Notes: generated by a model not told the origin, from the letters alone. A stretch of 64,000 bases of DNA from Arthrobacter sp. CJ23 (GCF_024741795.1 NZ_CP102950.1:2790001-2854000), one strand, 5' to 3'; positions 25,882 to 38,471 are shown, counted from the first letter of the stretch. Program-made: numbers and translations.

Positions 25882-26577
25882 CTACAGCAGGTTCCAGCTG
25901 GTCCGGTGGTAGGCGCTGGGTCCCGCGGCGCGGATGGCGTCGCGGTGCGCGGCAGTGCCGTAGCCCTTGTTTTCATTCCAGCCGAAGGCCGGAAGTTCCG
26001 CATGGAGCTCCAGCATCAGGTGGTCGCGGGCCACCTTGGCCAGCACGCTGGCGGCAGCCACGCTGAGGCAGCTCATGTCCGCCTTCACACGGGTGTGCAC
26101 TGGCGCCTCGCACGCCGGTCCCGCCGGACCGGCGTCGAACAGGGACGCCTGGACCTCTGGCGAGAGCCAGTTGTGGCTGCCGTCGAGCAGTACGACGTCG
26201 GGACGCACCCCGCCAGCCAGGATGTCCAGCCAGGCGCGGGTCCCGGCAAGCCGCAGGGCCCCCACGATGCCGAGCTCGTCGATCTCCCGGGCACTGGCGT
26301 GGCCCACCGCGGACGCGGCGGCCCATTCCCTCACAAGGGGTTCCAGGCGATCCCGGTCCTCGGGCTTGAGCAGCTTGCTGTCCCGGACGTCGGCCAAGGG
26401 CACCAGGTTCTCAAGGTCCACAACGGCAATGCCGACACTCACCGGCCCGGCCAGGGCACCGCGGCCTACCTCGTCGACGCCGGCCAGTAGCCGGATGCCG
26501 GGGGCCAGGAACGTCCGCTCCACATCCAGGGTAGGAAGCTTCGGGGGTTTCTTTTCCTTGGTGGCTGCCGTGGCCAT
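25882..26577 (-). CDS. rnhB: Ribonuclease HII
   Basis: 231 residues. It removes ribonucleotides from DNA. The DEVGRG motif ([13 protein letters not shown]) is near residue 32 and the later acidic residue lies in LLDGSHNW. Start ATG 26577 gives the normal N-terminus; upstream frame to 26814 overlaps lepB and is a shadow. It starts 13 bases after the lepB stop. Confidence 0.93.
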   Translation of the reverse strand: MATAATKEKKPPKLPTLDVERTFLAPGIRLLAGVDEVGRGALAGPVSVGIAVVDLENLVPLADVRDSKLLKPEDRDRLEPLVREWAAASAVGHASAREIDELGIVGALRLAGTRAWLDILAGGVRPDVVLLDGSHNWLSPEVQASLFDAGPAGPACEAPVHTRVKADMSCLSVAAASVLAKVARDHLMLELHAELPAFGWNENKGYGTAAHRDAIRAAGPSAYHRTSWNLL

Positions 26578-26590
26578 GGTCCTGCCGGCC

Positions 26591-27589
26591 TTACTTGCCG
26601 ATGGATACGGGGGCTGCGCCCGCCGGGACGTTGCTGAAGACCTCCGGGTGGTTGTCCAGGACGTTCCAGCGGTTGAGCGGCCAGGCAATGACCGTGGCCT
26701 TGCCTTCCACGTCGGAAATATTGATGAAGCCGCCGTTGACCTGCTGGTGCAGCCGCGAATCGGCCGAGTGGTTGCGGTTGTCCCCCAGGACCCAGACCTT
26801 CCCCGCGGGAACAACCACGTCGAAGGACATCGGCGAGGGGATCTCGGCAGGGTTCACGTAGCTTTCATCCAGCGGGACGCCGTTGACGCTGACACGTCCG
26901 CTGGCGTCGCAGCAGCGCACCCGGTCACCGGGCAGGCCAACCACGCGCTTCACGAGGTGCTGTTCGCTGTCGTCGGGCAGCAGCCCCACGAATTCCAGGC
27001 CGTCCTGGACCCAGGTAAAGGGACCAGCGGGCTTCTGCGCGGCGGCCGGCAGCCAGCCCTGGGCGTCCCTGAAGACCACCACGTCGCCCCGCTGGAGGGC
27101 AAAGGGTTCCGGCACGAGCAGGTTGATGAAGATGCGGTCGTTGATGTCCAGGGTGTTGACCATGGATTCAGAGGGGATGTAGAAGGCCCTGAACAGGAAC
27201 GTCTTGATGAGGAAAGACAGGACGACGGCGATGACCACCACAGTGGCGATCTCCTTCAGCCAGAGCAGCAACGGGTTTCCGGTTTTGGCCTTCTTGCCGG
27301 CGCCTTCCCCGGTGTCCTTCGCCGTGTCTTCCGTGGCGCCTTCCGAGCGGCCTGGGACCGCTGCTTCGACACGCGCCCCGGCACTGCCGCCCGCACCCTC
27401 CAGGCCGGCCCGATCGGCCGCCCGCGCGTCGGCCGCCCGCGCATCGGCCGCCTGCGCGTCTGCAGCCTGGTTGTCGGCGGCCAGCGCTGCCTCGCGTGCG
27501 GCGCGGCGCGGCGACTCCGCGGCGCGAGTCCCTTCCCTCGGCCGGACGTCGTCGTGCCGCTCGGGCGTCCCGGGCGTTGTCTCCGGCAT
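26591..27589 (-). CDS. lepB: Signal peptidase I, long form with Ala/Asp-repeat N-terminus
   Basis: 332 residues. It cleaves signal peptides at the outer face of the membrane. A ~100-residue cytoplasmic extension has repeats of the type AADARAAD (about residues 36-62), then one transmembrane helix (about 112-132). The catalytic Ser is in IPSESM, the Lys in [10 protein letters not shown], and [11 protein letters not shown] is the last conserved box. It starts directly after the stop of a second signal peptidase gene. Confidence 0.93.
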   Translation of the reverse strand: MPETTPGTPERHDDVRPREGTRAAESPRRAAREAALAADNQAADAQAADARAADARAADRAGLEGAGGSAGARVEAAVPGRSEGATEDTAKDTGEGAGKKAKTGNPLLLWLKEIATVVVIAVVLSFLIKTFLFRAFYIPSESMVNTLDINDRIFINLLVPEPFALQRGDVVVFRDAQGWLPAAAQKPAGPFTWVQDGLEFVGLLPDDSEQHLVKRVVGLPGDRVRCCDASGRVSVNGVPLDESYVNPAEIPSPMSFDVVVPAGKVWVLGDNRNHSADSRLHQQVNGGFINISDVEGKATVIAWPLNRWNVLDNHPEVFSNVPAGAAPVSIGK

Positions 27590-28267
27590 CTACTGTCCGT
27601 TCTTCGAAGTTGGTGCGGCCTGCGCGGGGCGAGGCGTTTGTGCAAATCTATCAAGGGGCCAGAGGATCTGGACCGGCCGGCCGATGACACGCTCAAGCGG
27701 GACCATGCCGCCGCCCGGCGCGCCGAGGAGTCCTCGGGAGTCGGCCGAGCGGGAGCGGTGGTCGCCCATGAGCCACAGGCGCCCGGGAGGGACGATCACA
27801 TCGAACTTCTGGGCGCTGGGTACGTCGCCAGGGTACAAGTATGGTTCCTCAAGCGCCTGACCGTTGACTGTGAGTTGCCCGTTCGCGTCGCAGCACACCA
27901 CGTGGTCCCCCGGCATCCCGATGACGCGTTTGACGTAGGTGGTGTCGCTGCCAGTCACGCCCAGCCACTGGCTCACGGCGGACGCCGCGTCCGCCAAGGG
28001 TCCCTTGCCGCTGTTCAACGGGGCAAAGGAGCCGCGTCCGTCAAAGACCACGATGTCGCCGCGGCGGACGGGATCGGACGTGTAGTCAGTGCGCGAGACC
28101 AGGATCCGGTCGCCCGTGCCAAGCAGCGGCTCCATGGATTCGGAGGGAATGAAGTACACGTCCAGCCACAAGGACCGGACCAGGCCGCTGATGGCGATGG
28201 CAAGGACCAGCGCCATCAACGCAAAACGCCAGCCCTGTTTCCGGGGCTGGCGTTCTGTGTGGTCCAT
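27590..28267 (-). CDS. lepB: Signal peptidase I, short form
   Basis: 225 residues, one N-terminal transmembrane helix (about 15-33). Catalytic Ser in IPSESM near residue 44 and Lys in VKRVIGMPGD; GDHRSRSADSR in the C-terminal box. It is a tandem paralogue of the following lepB but lacks the long extension, so the two may differ in substrate choice. AGGAAC precedes the ATG. Confidence 0.92.
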   Translation of the reverse strand: MDHTERQPRKQGWRFALMALVLAIAISGLVRSLWLDVYFIPSESMEPLLGTGDRILVSRTDYTSDPVRRGDIVVFDGRGSFAPLNSGKGPLADAASAVSQWLGVTGSDTTYVKRVIGMPGDHVVCCDANGQLTVNGQALEEPYLYPGDVPSAQKFDVIVPPGRLWLMGDHRSRSADSRGLLGAPGGGMVPLERVIGRPVQILWPLDRFAQTPRPAQAAPTSKNGQ

Positions 28268-28347
28268 GATTCGTTCCTGTTGCGTTACGGATTTCTCCGG
28301 CGCTGGCCGGGCACGAATCCAGGACCCGCTGCGTTGGTCGGGAAGAC

Positions 28348-28707
28348 CTACTTGGCGGTGGTGAAGTCGCGCTTTTCCTTGATCTTCGCAGCCTTGCCGC
28401 GCAGTGCGCGCATGTAGTACAGCTTGGCGCGACGGACGTCACCCTTGGTGACAACCTCGATCTTCTCGATGATCGGGGAGTGTACCGGGAAGGTACGCTC
28501 TACGCCGACACCGAAGGAAACCTTGCGGACGGTGAAGGTTTCGCGAACGCCGTCACCCTGGCGACCCAGGACGAAGCCCTGGAATACCTGGACACGGGAG
28601 TTCTTGCCTTCGATGATGTTGACGTGAACCTTGAGGGTGTCACCCGCGCGGAACGCCGGAACATCGTTGCGCAGCGAGGCTGCGTCTACGCTATCGAGGA
28701 TATGCAT
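28348..28707 (-). CDS. rplS: 50S ribosomal protein L19
   Basis: 119 residues. The sequence [19 protein letters not shown]... [14 protein letters not shown]... RRAKLYYMR is typical. Start ATG 28707 with AGGAG; the open frame to 28731 is not used. A 224-bp gap separates it from trmD and probably holds its own promoter, but no clear box was picked. Confidence 0.97.
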   Translation of the reverse strand: MHILDSVDAASLRNDVPAFRAGDTLKVHVNIIEGKNSRVQVFQGFVLGRQGDGVRETFTVRKVSFGVGVERTFPVHSPIIEKIEVVTKGDVRRAKLYYMRALRGKAAKIKEKRDFTTAK

Positions 28708-28931
28708 TAATCCACTCCTGGTGAACGCCACAGGTCATTCACTTTGGGTCACGGCGGGCAAGCCGGGGGCCTGAGGCCAGCCGGAAATTCCCGCCGAAGT
28801 TTTCAAAGTCCGATTCCGCCACCGATTGGTGGAACCGGGTTGTCTTGCTGTTGGCTACACTCCCCCTGTGGCAGGTGCGAGCCCAGTAGACACAAGGGTT
28901 AATTCTGCCACACACGGTGGCATCCAGCCAA

Positions 28932-29747
28932 TCAGTCCTCTTGCCCGCCGCGCAGGCGCAACCGGCCGTCGACGACGTCGTACCCGAGATCCTTGAAGGC
29001 GTTGCGGTCCGCACGGCTCAGCGAGCCGGCGTCGAACTCCGCGAGCAGGTCCGGACGGCGGTCCGCCGTGCGGCGGAACTGCTCGTGGCGGCGCCACTGG
29101 GCGATCTTGCCGTGGTTGCCGCTCAGGAGCACCGGGGGCACGTCGCGTTCGCGCCAGGACGAGGGCTTGGTGAAGACCGGGTATTCGAGCAGGCCGTCGG
29201 AGTGCGATTCCTCGATGAGAGACTCCGGATTGCCCACCACGCCGGGCAGCAGCCGGCCGATGGCTTCCACCATGGCCAGCACGGCCACTTCGCCGCCGTT
29301 GAGCACGTAGTCGCCCAGGCTGACAGGACGGACCGTGAAGTGTTCCTCGGCCCATTCGATGACGCGTTCGTCGATTCCCTCGTACCGGCCACACGCGAAG
29401 ACCAACTGCTCTTCTTCGGCGAGTTCGTAGGCGAGGGCCTGGTTGAAACGCTCCCCCGCCGGCGAGGGAACGATCAGCACGGGCTTGCGGGAGTCTTCGG
29501 CAGCACCGGCACCTTCACTGGCACCTGCCACGGATTCCAGGGCCTTCGCCCAGGGCTCGGGCTTCATGACCATGCCTGCTCCGCCGCCGTATGGCGTGTC
29601 GTCCACGGTCCTGTGCTTGTCGGTGGTGAACGTCCGCAGATCGTGGACGTTCAGCTCCAGCAGCCCGTCCTGGCGCGCCTTGCCGATGAGCGAGAGCTCC
29701 AGCGGCGCGAGGTACTCCGGGAAAATGCTGACGACGTCGATCCGCAT
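28932..29747 (-). CDS. trmD: tRNA (guanine37-N1)-methyltransferase
   Basis: 271 residues. It methylates G37 next to the anticodon to prevent frameshifting. The trefoil-knot SPOUT motifs YGGGAGMVM and [13 protein letters not shown] are present. The insert near residues 75-88 ([14 protein letters not shown]) is typical of actinobacteria. It starts directly after the rimM stop. Confidence 0.96.
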   Translation of the reverse strand: MRIDVVSIFPEYLAPLELSLIGKARQDGLLELNVHDLRTFTTDKHRTVDDTPYGGGAGMVMKPEPWAKALESVAGASEGAGAAEDSRKPVLIVPSPAGERFNQALAYELAEEEQLVFACGRYEGIDERVIEWAEEHFTVRPVSLGDYVLNGGEVAVLAMVEAIGRLLPGVVGNPESLIEESHSDGLLEYPVFTKPSSWRERDVPPVLLSGNHGKIAQWRRHEQFRRTADRRPDLLAEFDAGSLSRADRNAFKDLGYDVVDGRLRLRGGQED

Positions 29748-30329
29748 CTAGGCGTCTTTCCCGGCGTCGGCGTCGGATTCGGTGCCGGCCTCGGCGTCGG
29801 GGTCGTCGCCCGCGGCCTCGTCGTTGATCTCAAAAAGCCCGGCGGGCGGCGTGAGGAGGATGTAGCCTTCCTCGATGTTCACCTCGGGGACGATCTCATC
29901 GACGAACGGAATGAGGATTTCCTTGCCGTTGGCGTCTTCGACGACGAGGAGGTCCTGGACCGGCATGGTGTTCAGCGCGGAGACCTTGCCGACCACCTGC
30001 GAGCCGACGCGGGCTTCGAGGCCGACGAGCTCGTGCTCGTACCAGCCCTCGTCGCCGTCCTCGTCGTCGATGTCTGCGGTTTCGATGAAGAGTTTGGCGC
30101 CGCGGATGGCTTCGGCAGCGTTGCGGTCGGCGATTTCTTCGAAGCCGAGCAGCAGGATGTCCTTGTTCCAGCGGGCGCTGATGACGGTGAGGGGTCCGGC
30201 GGACGCCGGCTCCACAACAAACTCCGTGCCGGGGACAAACCGCTCGCCGGGCGCGTCGGTGAGCACCTGGACGGTGACTTCGCCGCGGATGCCGTGGGGT
30301 TTGCCGATTCGGGCCACCTGGAGCTGCAT
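29748..30329 (-). CDS. rimM: 16S rRNA processing protein RimM
   Basis: 193 residues: N-terminal RimM beta barrel (ARIGKPHGIRGEVTV at about 5-19) and C-terminal PRC-barrel, then an acidic tail of Asp/Ala/Glu. It helps assemble the 30S subunit head. Start ATG 30329 with GAGGAACC. A stem-loop lies between it and khpA. Confidence 0.95.
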   Translation of the reverse strand: MQLQVARIGKPHGIRGEVTVQVLTDAPGERFVPGTEFVVEPASAGPLTVISARWNKDILLLGFEEIADRNAAEAIRGAKLFIETADIDDEDGDEGWYEHELVGLEARVGSQVVGKVSALNTMPVQDLLVVEDANGKEILIPFVDEIVPEVNIEEGYILLTPPAGLFEINDEAAGDDPDAEAGTESDADAGKDA

Positions 30330-30418
30330 GGGTTCCTCTGTTTTCTGGATGTGCCGTGTCCCGCAAGGCGGGGTGCCGTGTGCGGAGCTGCGGACTGCGG
30401 TGTTTGGGGTAAAGCAGT

Positions 30419-30452
30419 CCGGCCCCTCCACCGTATTCGGTGAAGGGGCCGG
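30419..30452 (-). terminator. Stem-loop between khpA and rimM
   Basis: CCGGCCCCT-N-CACC / GGTG-N-AGGGGCCGG, about 14 bp with one mismatch. On the minus strand it follows khpA and is followed by ACTGCTTTA, a weak U-run. It may partially terminate the rpsP-khpA transcript ahead of rimM-trmD. Confidence 0.55.
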
Positions 30453-30478
30453 ATCTAAGACAAGTCGTGCTGGGCGCG

Positions 30479-30721
30479 CTACCGGCGGCGGTCGGTGTCG
30501 ACGACGTCGACCCTGACCTGCTCGCCACCGGCCAGTGCAGCAACCACAGTGCGCAGTGCGCGTGCGGTGCGTCCCTGGCGGCCGATCACCCGTCCGAGGT
30601 CGTCCTGGTGAACGCGCACCTCGAGGGATTCCCCGCGGCGGTTGTTCTTGGCACTGACCTTGACATCCTCAGGGCTGTCAACGATCCCGCGGACCAGGTG
30701 CTCGAGCGCTTCTGCCAGCAA
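30479..30721 (-). CDS. khpA: KH-domain RNA-binding protein KhpA-like
   Basis: 80 residues with one KH domain; the GxxG-type loop is GRVIGRQGRTARALR. The start is TTG 30721 (MLAEALEHLVRGIVDSP), directly after the rpsP stop. In other Gram-positives KhpA binds RNA and affects cell elongation and division. Confidence 0.9.
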   Translation of the reverse strand: MLAEALEHLVRGIVDSPEDVKVSAKNNRRGESLEVRVHQDDLGRVIGRQGRTARALRTVVAALAGGEQVRVDVVDTDRRR

Positions 30722-30722
30722 C

Positions 30723-31148
30723 TTACTCAGCCTCGGTGGTCTCTGCTTCAGCAGCCTCGGCCGGAGCTTCAGCAGCTTCGTCCTTCTTGGCCTTCTTGGT
30801 GATGGCTTCCGGGATGATGACGGAACCCTTCTCCGGTGCAACGAAGGCAGCCTTCGGAGCCTTGGTCTTCAGGGTGCCTTCCTGGCCCGGGAGGCCCTTG
30901 AACTTCTGCCAGTCACCGGTGATCTTGAGGATCGCGGCAACCTGCTCGGTCGGCTGGGCGCCGACGGAGAGCCAGTACTGGGCGCGGTCGGAAACGACCT
31001 CGATGTACGACGGCTCTTCGGTCGGGTGGTACTTGCCGATCTCTTCGATCGCACGGCCATCGCGCTTTGCGCGGGAGTCCATGACGACGATGCGGTAGTA
31101 CGGTGCGCGCATCTTACCGAAGCGCTTAAGGCGAATCTTTACGGCCAC
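30723..31148 (-). CDS. rpsP: 30S ribosomal protein S16
   Basis: 141 residues; a normal S16 core ([21 protein letters not shown]) followed by an Ala/Glu-rich acidic tail, common in actinobacteria. GTG 31148 is used rather than the open frame to 31283. First gene of the rpsP-khpA-rimM-trmD block; the 223-bp gap upstream probably holds the promoter. Confidence 0.96.
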   Translation of the reverse strand: MAVKIRLKRFGKMRAPYYRIVVMDSRAKRDGRAIEEIGKYHPTEEPSYIEVVSDRAQYWLSVGAQPTEQVAAILKITGDWQKFKGLPGQEGTLKTKAPKAAFVAPEKGSVIIPEAITKKAKKDEAAEAPAEAAEAETTEAE

Positions 31149-31371
31149 TTTTGTGGTCACTCCTGTTTCTGAAACGGGGTTGAGCCCAGCATTCTGCACC
31201 CGTGGGGCGGGCCATACTAGAGGGTTCGAAGGACAAGATTTAGGCACGGAGAGAGGGGCCGCGCCGATCAAGTACCTGTCCATTGTGCCAGATGACAGAA
31301 ACTATTTCGAGCCGCGCCACCCCGAAGGGCCACCGGCGGGTCGCCAACGGCTCCCCGGACGGCGGAAAAGG

Positions 31372-31809
31372 CTACTCGGACCAGACGTACAGGCCCGCGC
31401 GGTCGGCGGATTCCACCTCGACCGCCAGCTTTGCAAGCTGCTGGACGTACCGGCGCGATTCCTCGGCGCCGAACGGCATGTCGTCCTGTCCGGCCCAACC
31501 GTCGGCCACCTCTTCGAGCACGTTGCCTTCGCCTTCGCTTTCGTAGCTCAGCAGCTCCGCGAGGGCCCGGACCATGGCATCGGGCACGCCAAGCAAGGCG
31601 TCACTGGTGACGTCAACCAGGGCGAGTTCGTAGTCAGCACCGCCCGCATGGACGGCCTTTCCCGCGAGGTCACCCAGCTGCTCCACCTCAAAGTCGCTGA
31701 TTCCCGGGATCCTGACGGCGGCGCCAGCGGCGGCCGCACCCTTTTCCAAGGCTGACGCCCGCTTGAGTGCTTCAGCGTGGGTGGCAACAAAGATTTCGGC
31801 AAAACCCAT
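31372..31809 (-). CDS. Hypothetical protein
   Basis: 145 residues from ATG 31809 (MGFAEIFVATHAEALKRA); an earlier ATG at 31824 has AAGGA directly next to it, too close to serve. The protein is acidic and looks alpha/beta, with conserved-looking VPDAMVRALAELL and YVQQLAKLAVEVE segments. I do not recognise the family. Confidence 0.7.
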   Translation of the reverse strand: MGFAEIFVATHAEALKRASALEKGAAAAGAAVRIPGISDFEVEQLGDLAGKAVHAGGADYELALVDVTSDALLGVPDAMVRALAELLSYESEGEGNVLEEVADGWAGQDDMPFGAEESRRYVQQLAKLAVEVESADRAGLYVWSE

Positions 31810-31917
31810 GGAGAGTACTCTCATTCCTTCTAACGGACCGTGATGCTGGCAGGAAGCCGGCACGGCAGCCCGGATGGTGCCGCACCGTCACAGCCCAGCC
31901 TAGTGCAGCCGGGTCCC

Positions 31918-32790
31918 TCAGCGGATGGCCACTCGGAGCCGGTTACGCCACGGATCCTCGAAGCGCAGCTCCAGGCCGGTGTGGTGGCTTTCGATGCCCG
32001 CGACCTTGAGGCGGTCGGCCAGGGCACCGATGTCATCGCCGGACGGCACTTCGATCACTACCTCGCCCAGGCCCAGCGTGTCTTTGCGCGGACCGGCACC
32101 CCGGCTGTTCCAGACATTCATGGCCATGTGGTGGTGGTAGCCGCCGGCGGAAACGAACAGCGCCTGCCCATGCCAGCCGGCGGTCTTTTCGAAGCCGAGG
32201 GCGTCCACGTAGAAGTCCTGCGCCGTCTGCACGTCACCCACCTGGAGGTGGACATGCCCGACGCCGGCGTTCGCCCCACGCTGGCCGCTCACGGCGGCTT
32301 CGCTCAGGTGCTGCTGGAGGTAGCGCTGAGGGGGCAGCGGAAGGCTGTCCATGACAACAGTATTGCCGTTCCACTGCCAGCCTTCGCGGGGCTTGTCGTA
32401 GTAGAGCTCGATGCCGTTGCCCTCGGGGTCCGTGAAGTAGAAGGCCTCGCTGACCAGGTGGTCGGCGCTCCCTACGAAGGCCTGCGGCTCGAACTGCGCG
32501 GCGGTGGCCACCGTGGCGGCGAGCGCGGCCTGGTCTTCGAACAGCAGGGCGGTGTGGAACAGGCCCGCTTCGCCCCGGCCGGGGATGTGGAGCCCGGCCG
32601 CCGGGGAAAGGTGCACCAGCGGCTTGCCGACGCGGCCGAAGTAGACGCCGCCGTCCTGCTCGGCCACGGCGTCCAGGCCCAGGGCGTCCCGGTAGTAGCC
32701 GCTCATGAGCTTCATGTCGCCGACCTTGAGCATGACGGTGCCCATGGTGAGTTCGGCAGGAAGAAGGTCCTGGCTGGATGGTGTGGTCAT
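31918..32790 (-). CDS. VOC-family dioxygenase-like protein (CatE-like)
   Basis: 290 residues with two vicinal-oxygen-chelate domains (about 15-140 and 170-285). Metal-ligand candidates are His in FHTALLF and VGHVHLQVGD and Glu in GNGIELYYD. It resembles the two-domain catechol 2,3-dioxygenase CatE. The start ATG 32790 has GGGAGC upstream. The natural substrate cannot be told from sequence. Confidence 0.82.
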   Translation of the reverse strand: MTTPSSQDLLPAELTMGTVMLKVGDMKLMSGYYRDALGLDAVAEQDGGVYFGRVGKPLVHLSPAAGLHIPGRGEAGLFHTALLFEDQAALAATVATAAQFEPQAFVGSADHLVSEAFYFTDPEGNGIELYYDKPREGWQWNGNTVVMDSLPLPPQRYLQQHLSEAAVSGQRGANAGVGHVHLQVGDVQTAQDFYVDALGFEKTAGWHGQALFVSAGGYHHHMAMNVWNSRGAGPRKDTLGLGEVVIEVPSGDDIGALADRLKVAGIESHHTGLELRFEDPWRNRLRVAIR

Positions 32791-32868
32791 GCGAAGCTCC
32801 CGGGTCCTGTTGGTGCCGACGTTCGGCATCCTCTACCTATCTAAATTACTTGAAGCTTCAATTTATTC

Positions 32869-33966
32869 CTAACCGGCCGAATTCGTCCGGATAATGTTCC
32901 CGCGCAGCACGATGTGCCTGAGTCCACGCACGGTGGACAGGTCCGCGCGCGGATCGTCCGCGCAGAGCACGACGTCGGCGCTGGCGCCTTCGCCGATACC
33001 CTCGACCCCAAGCCAGTCCCGGGCTCCCCAGCAGGCGGCGTCCAAGGCAGCGGCAGCCGGGAGGCCGGCGTCGTGCAGTGCCAGGATCTCATCGGCAATC
33101 CGGCCATGCCGGATGACGCTCCCGGCGTCGGTCCCGGCACGGACCGCCACACCGGCTTCGAAGGCTTCCAGGACGCGCTCCTTGCGGCGCTCCCACAGCC
33201 TGGTCATGTGTGCCGCGTAGACGGGGAACTTGCCGGCGGCCTGGACGGCGATGTCCGGGAAGGTTTCGATATTGACCAGCGTGGGGACGATCGGCACACC
33301 CTGGCCGACCAGCCGCGGGATGTGCCGCGGGAGCAGGCCCGTGGCGTGCTCGATGCAGTCGATCCCGGCGTCGAGCATGTCATCGATGGTGTCCTCGGCG
33401 AAGCAGTGCGCCGTGACGCGGGCGCCCTCGTCGTGCGCGGCGGCAATGGCGTCCTTGACGGTCGCGGCCGGAAAGCAGGCCGCCAGGTCACCGGTCCCCC
33501 GGTCGATCCAGTCGCCCACCAGCTTGACCCAGCCGTCGCCGGCACGGGCCTGCTTGCGGACGGCCTCCACGAGGTCCGCCGGTTCCACTTCCTCGCCCAG
33601 GCCCCGGATGTAGCGGCGGCTCCTGGCAATGTGGCGCCCCGCCCTGATGAGCCGCGGCATGTCCGGCCGCTGCTGGATCCAGCGTGTGTCGCTGGCCGAG
33701 CCGGCGTCACGGATCAGCAGAGTTCCGGCGTCGCGGTCTGCCGTGGCCTGGGCCAGGGCGGTCCCTTCGTCAACAGCGCCGCCCTTGCCGAGGCCCACAT
33801 GGCAGTGCGCGTCTACGAAGCCGGGCACCACCCAGCCGTCCAGCACCGCGTCCGGTTCCGCGGCCGGCCGTTCGAACGTCAGTAGCCCGTCCACGGACCA
33901 GAGCCCGCGACGCTCCTGCTCGGTCCCGGTGAGCACGGTTCCGCTGAATTCGATGATGTTGGCCAT
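32869..33966 (-). CDS. Amidohydrolase family protein
   Basis: 365 residues, metal-dependent TIM-barrel hydrolase. Zinc ligands in DAHCHVG near residue 52, then HCFAEDT and EHATGLLP, and the catalytic Asp in RAGTDAGSVI near 288. The short N-terminal and C-terminal beta segments typical of imidazolonepropionase-like enzymes are present. Substrate unknown. It is divergent from thiC. Confidence 0.85.
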   Translation of the reverse strand: MANIIEFSGTVLTGTEQERRGLWSVDGLLTFERPAAEPDAVLDGWVVPGFVDAHCHVGLGKGGAVDEGTALAQATADRDAGTLLIRDAGSASDTRWIQQRPDMPRLIRAGRHIARSRRYIRGLGEEVEPADLVEAVRKQARAGDGWVKLVGDWIDRGTGDLAACFPAATVKDAIAAAHDEGARVTAHCFAEDTIDDMLDAGIDCIEHATGLLPRHIPRLVGQGVPIVPTLVNIETFPDIAVQAAGKFPVYAAHMTRLWERRKERVLEAFEAGVAVRAGTDAGSVIRHGRIADEILALHDAGLPAAAALDAACWGARDWLGVEGIGEGASADVVLCADDPRADLSTVRGLRHIVLRGNIIRTNSAG

Positions 33967-34063
33967 GGGGAAATCCTAATCCGGCCGGGAAATCCTGGTC
34001 CGGCCGCAACATGACTGCTCTTGACCCCGGGCATGGCGGCGGCTGTGGTAGCTTCGTCTACGA

Positions 34064-34152
34064 CCACACGGGGGCCCTTGCATGGGCTGAGATCAGGCTG
34101 ACGCTGCCTGCGACCGTTGAACCTGTCCGGGTAATGCCGGCGAAGGAAGTGA
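34064..34152 (+). promoter_or_regulatory. TPP (THI-box) riboswitch of thiC
   Basis: ACGGGGGCCC...GGGCTGAGAT and the conserved CTGCGACCGTTGAACCTG (near 34107-34124), then CCGGGTAATGCCGGCGAAGG. It ends next to the thiC ribosome-binding site, so TPP binding probably blocks translation. Confidence 0.93.
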
Positions 34153-34156
34153 GTAA

Positions 34157-36709
<2,553 letters not shown>

Positions 36710-36738
36710 GATTTCACCCTATGCCACGGCCCGGACAT

Positions 36739-36804
36739 CCCAACTGAGTAGCGCTAAGTGTCGTTATGAGCGTTCAAAACGACACTTGGCGCTACTCAGT
36801 TGGG
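36739..36804. repeat. Long palindrome between ffh and the hydrolase gene
   Basis: CCCAACTGAGTAGCGC...GTTGGG: 27-bp arms with one T/G mismatch (a wobble pair) and a 12-base loop. It is far longer than needed for a terminator and ends in no long U-run. It looks like a dispersed palindromic (REP-type) element that also separates ffh from the downstream gene. Confidence 0.75.
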
Positions 36805-36820
36805 TGGGAAAGCACGCGCC

Positions 36821-38389
36821 TTACTTGCCGAGGAACTTGTCGAAGCCCTTGGGCAGGTTCAGCGAGGAGGGGTCGAAGTCCGTTGCGCCCTGGCCGAAAG
36901 CGGCACCGGTGGGCGCTGCGGCAGCGGCGGCGCTGCGCTTGGCCTCGGCGTCGCGCAGTTCCTGGGCTGCCTTGGCCGGGTTGCCCGAGCGTGCCTTCTT
37001 CTTCGGGGCGCTCTTGCCGCCCTTGCGGCCGCCGGGACCACCAAGTCCGGGCATGCCCGGCATGCCGCCGCCCTGGGCCAGCTTCTTCATCATCTTCTGG
37101 GCCTGCGCAAAACGCTCCAGCAGGCCGTTGACCTCGGAGACGGTGACGCCGGAACCCTTGGCGATGCGGGCGCGGCGGGAGCCGTTGATGATCTTCGGTG
37201 CCACGCGCTCGTGCGGCGTCATGGAGCGGACCACGGCCTCGACGCGGTCGATCTCGCGCTCGTCGAAGTTCTCCAGCTGCTGGCGGATGTTCTGCGCACC
37301 CGGCATCATCATGAGCATCTTCTTCATGGAGCCCATGTTGCGGATCTGCTGCATCTGGGCGAGGAAGTCGTCCAGGGTGAAGTCTTCCTGGTCGGCGAAC
37401 TTCTTCGCCATCCGGGCGGCTTCGTCCTTGTCCCAGTTCTTCTCGGCCTGTTCGATCAGGGTGAGGACGTCGCCCATGTCCAGGATGCGGGAGGCCATGC
37501 GGTCCGGGTGGAAGAGCTCGAAGTCGTCCAGGCCTTCGCCGGTGGACGCGAACATGACCGGCTTGCCGGTGACGGACGCCACGGAGAGGGCGGCACCACC
37601 GCGGGCGTCGCCGTCGAGCTTGGACAGCACGATGCCCGTGAAGTTGACGCCCTCATCGAAGGCGAGCGCCGTGTTGACGGCGTCCTGGCCGATCATGGAG
37701 TCGATCACGAACAGCACTTCGTTCGGGATGATCGCCTGGCGGATGCGGCGCGCCTGGTCCATCATGTCGGCGTCGACGCCGAGACGGCCGGCGGTGTCCA
37801 CGATCACGACGTCGTGCAGCTTCTGGCGGGCTTCCTCCACGCCGGCGCGTGCGACGGCGACCGGGTCCCCAATGGGGTGCTCCAGTTCGGAAGTCGTTCC
37901 GGGGTGCGGCGCGAACACGGGCACGCCCGCCCGGCCGCCAACCACCTGGAGCTGGGTGACTGCGTTGGGACGCTGAAGGTCGGCAGCAACGAGCACGGGG
38001 CTGTGCCCCTGGGCCTTGAGCCACTTCGCGAGCTTGCCCGCGAGGGTGGTCTTGCCGGCGCCCTGGAGGCCGGCAAGCATGATGATGGTGGGGCCGGTCT
38101 TCGCCAGGCGGATGCGGCGGGTCTCGCCACCGAGGATCTCGACCAGTTCCTCGTTGACGATCTTGACGATCTGCTGGCTCGGGTTCAGCGCACCGGAAAC
38201 CTCGGCACCGAGGGAGCGCTCACGGATGCGGCCCGTGAACTCGCGGACCACGGGCACGGCAACGTCCGCGTCCAGCAGGGCGCGGCGGATCTCCCGGACG
38301 GTGGCATCGACATCGGCCTCGGAGAGGCGGCCCTTGCCACGGAGATTCTTGAAGGTTGCTGTCAACCGGTCAGAGAGTGAATTGAACAC
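36821..38389 (-). CDS. ffh: Signal recognition particle protein Ffh
   Basis: 522 residues. N domain, GTPase domain with Walker A GLQGAGKTT near residue 105, DTAGRLG, then a Met-rich M domain (about 325-430) and an Ala/Lys-rich tail. It binds 4.5S RNA and signal sequences and docks on FtsY, also encoded in this window. Confidence 0.95.
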   Translation of the reverse strand: MFNSLSDRLTATFKNLRGKGRLSEADVDATVREIRRALLDADVAVPVVREFTGRIRERSLGAEVSGALNPSQQIVKIVNEELVEILGGETRRIRLAKTGPTIIMLAGLQGAGKTTLAGKLAKWLKAQGHSPVLVAADLQRPNAVTQLQVVGGRAGVPVFAPHPGTTSELEHPIGDPVAVARAGVEEARQKLHDVVIVDTAGRLGVDADMMDQARRIRQAIIPNEVLFVIDSMIGQDAVNTALAFDEGVNFTGIVLSKLDGDARGGAALSVASVTGKPVMFASTGEGLDDFELFHPDRMASRILDMGDVLTLIEQAEKNWDKDEAARMAKKFADQEDFTLDDFLAQMQQIRNMGSMKKMLMMMPGAQNIRQQLENFDEREIDRVEAVVRSMTPHERVAPKIINGSRRARIAKGSGVTVSEVNGLLERFAQAQKMMKKLAQGGGMPGMPGLGGPGGRKGGKSAPKKKARSGNPAKAAQELRDAEAKRSAAAAAAPTGAAFGQGATDFDPSSLNLPKGFDKFLGK

Positions 38390-38471
38390 GCGCCGTGCAC
38401 TTCTTTCGATGGTCTACGAATGGCGGCCGAAAACGGCACACCTGAGTCTTGACGATTCCTGCCCCAACAAA

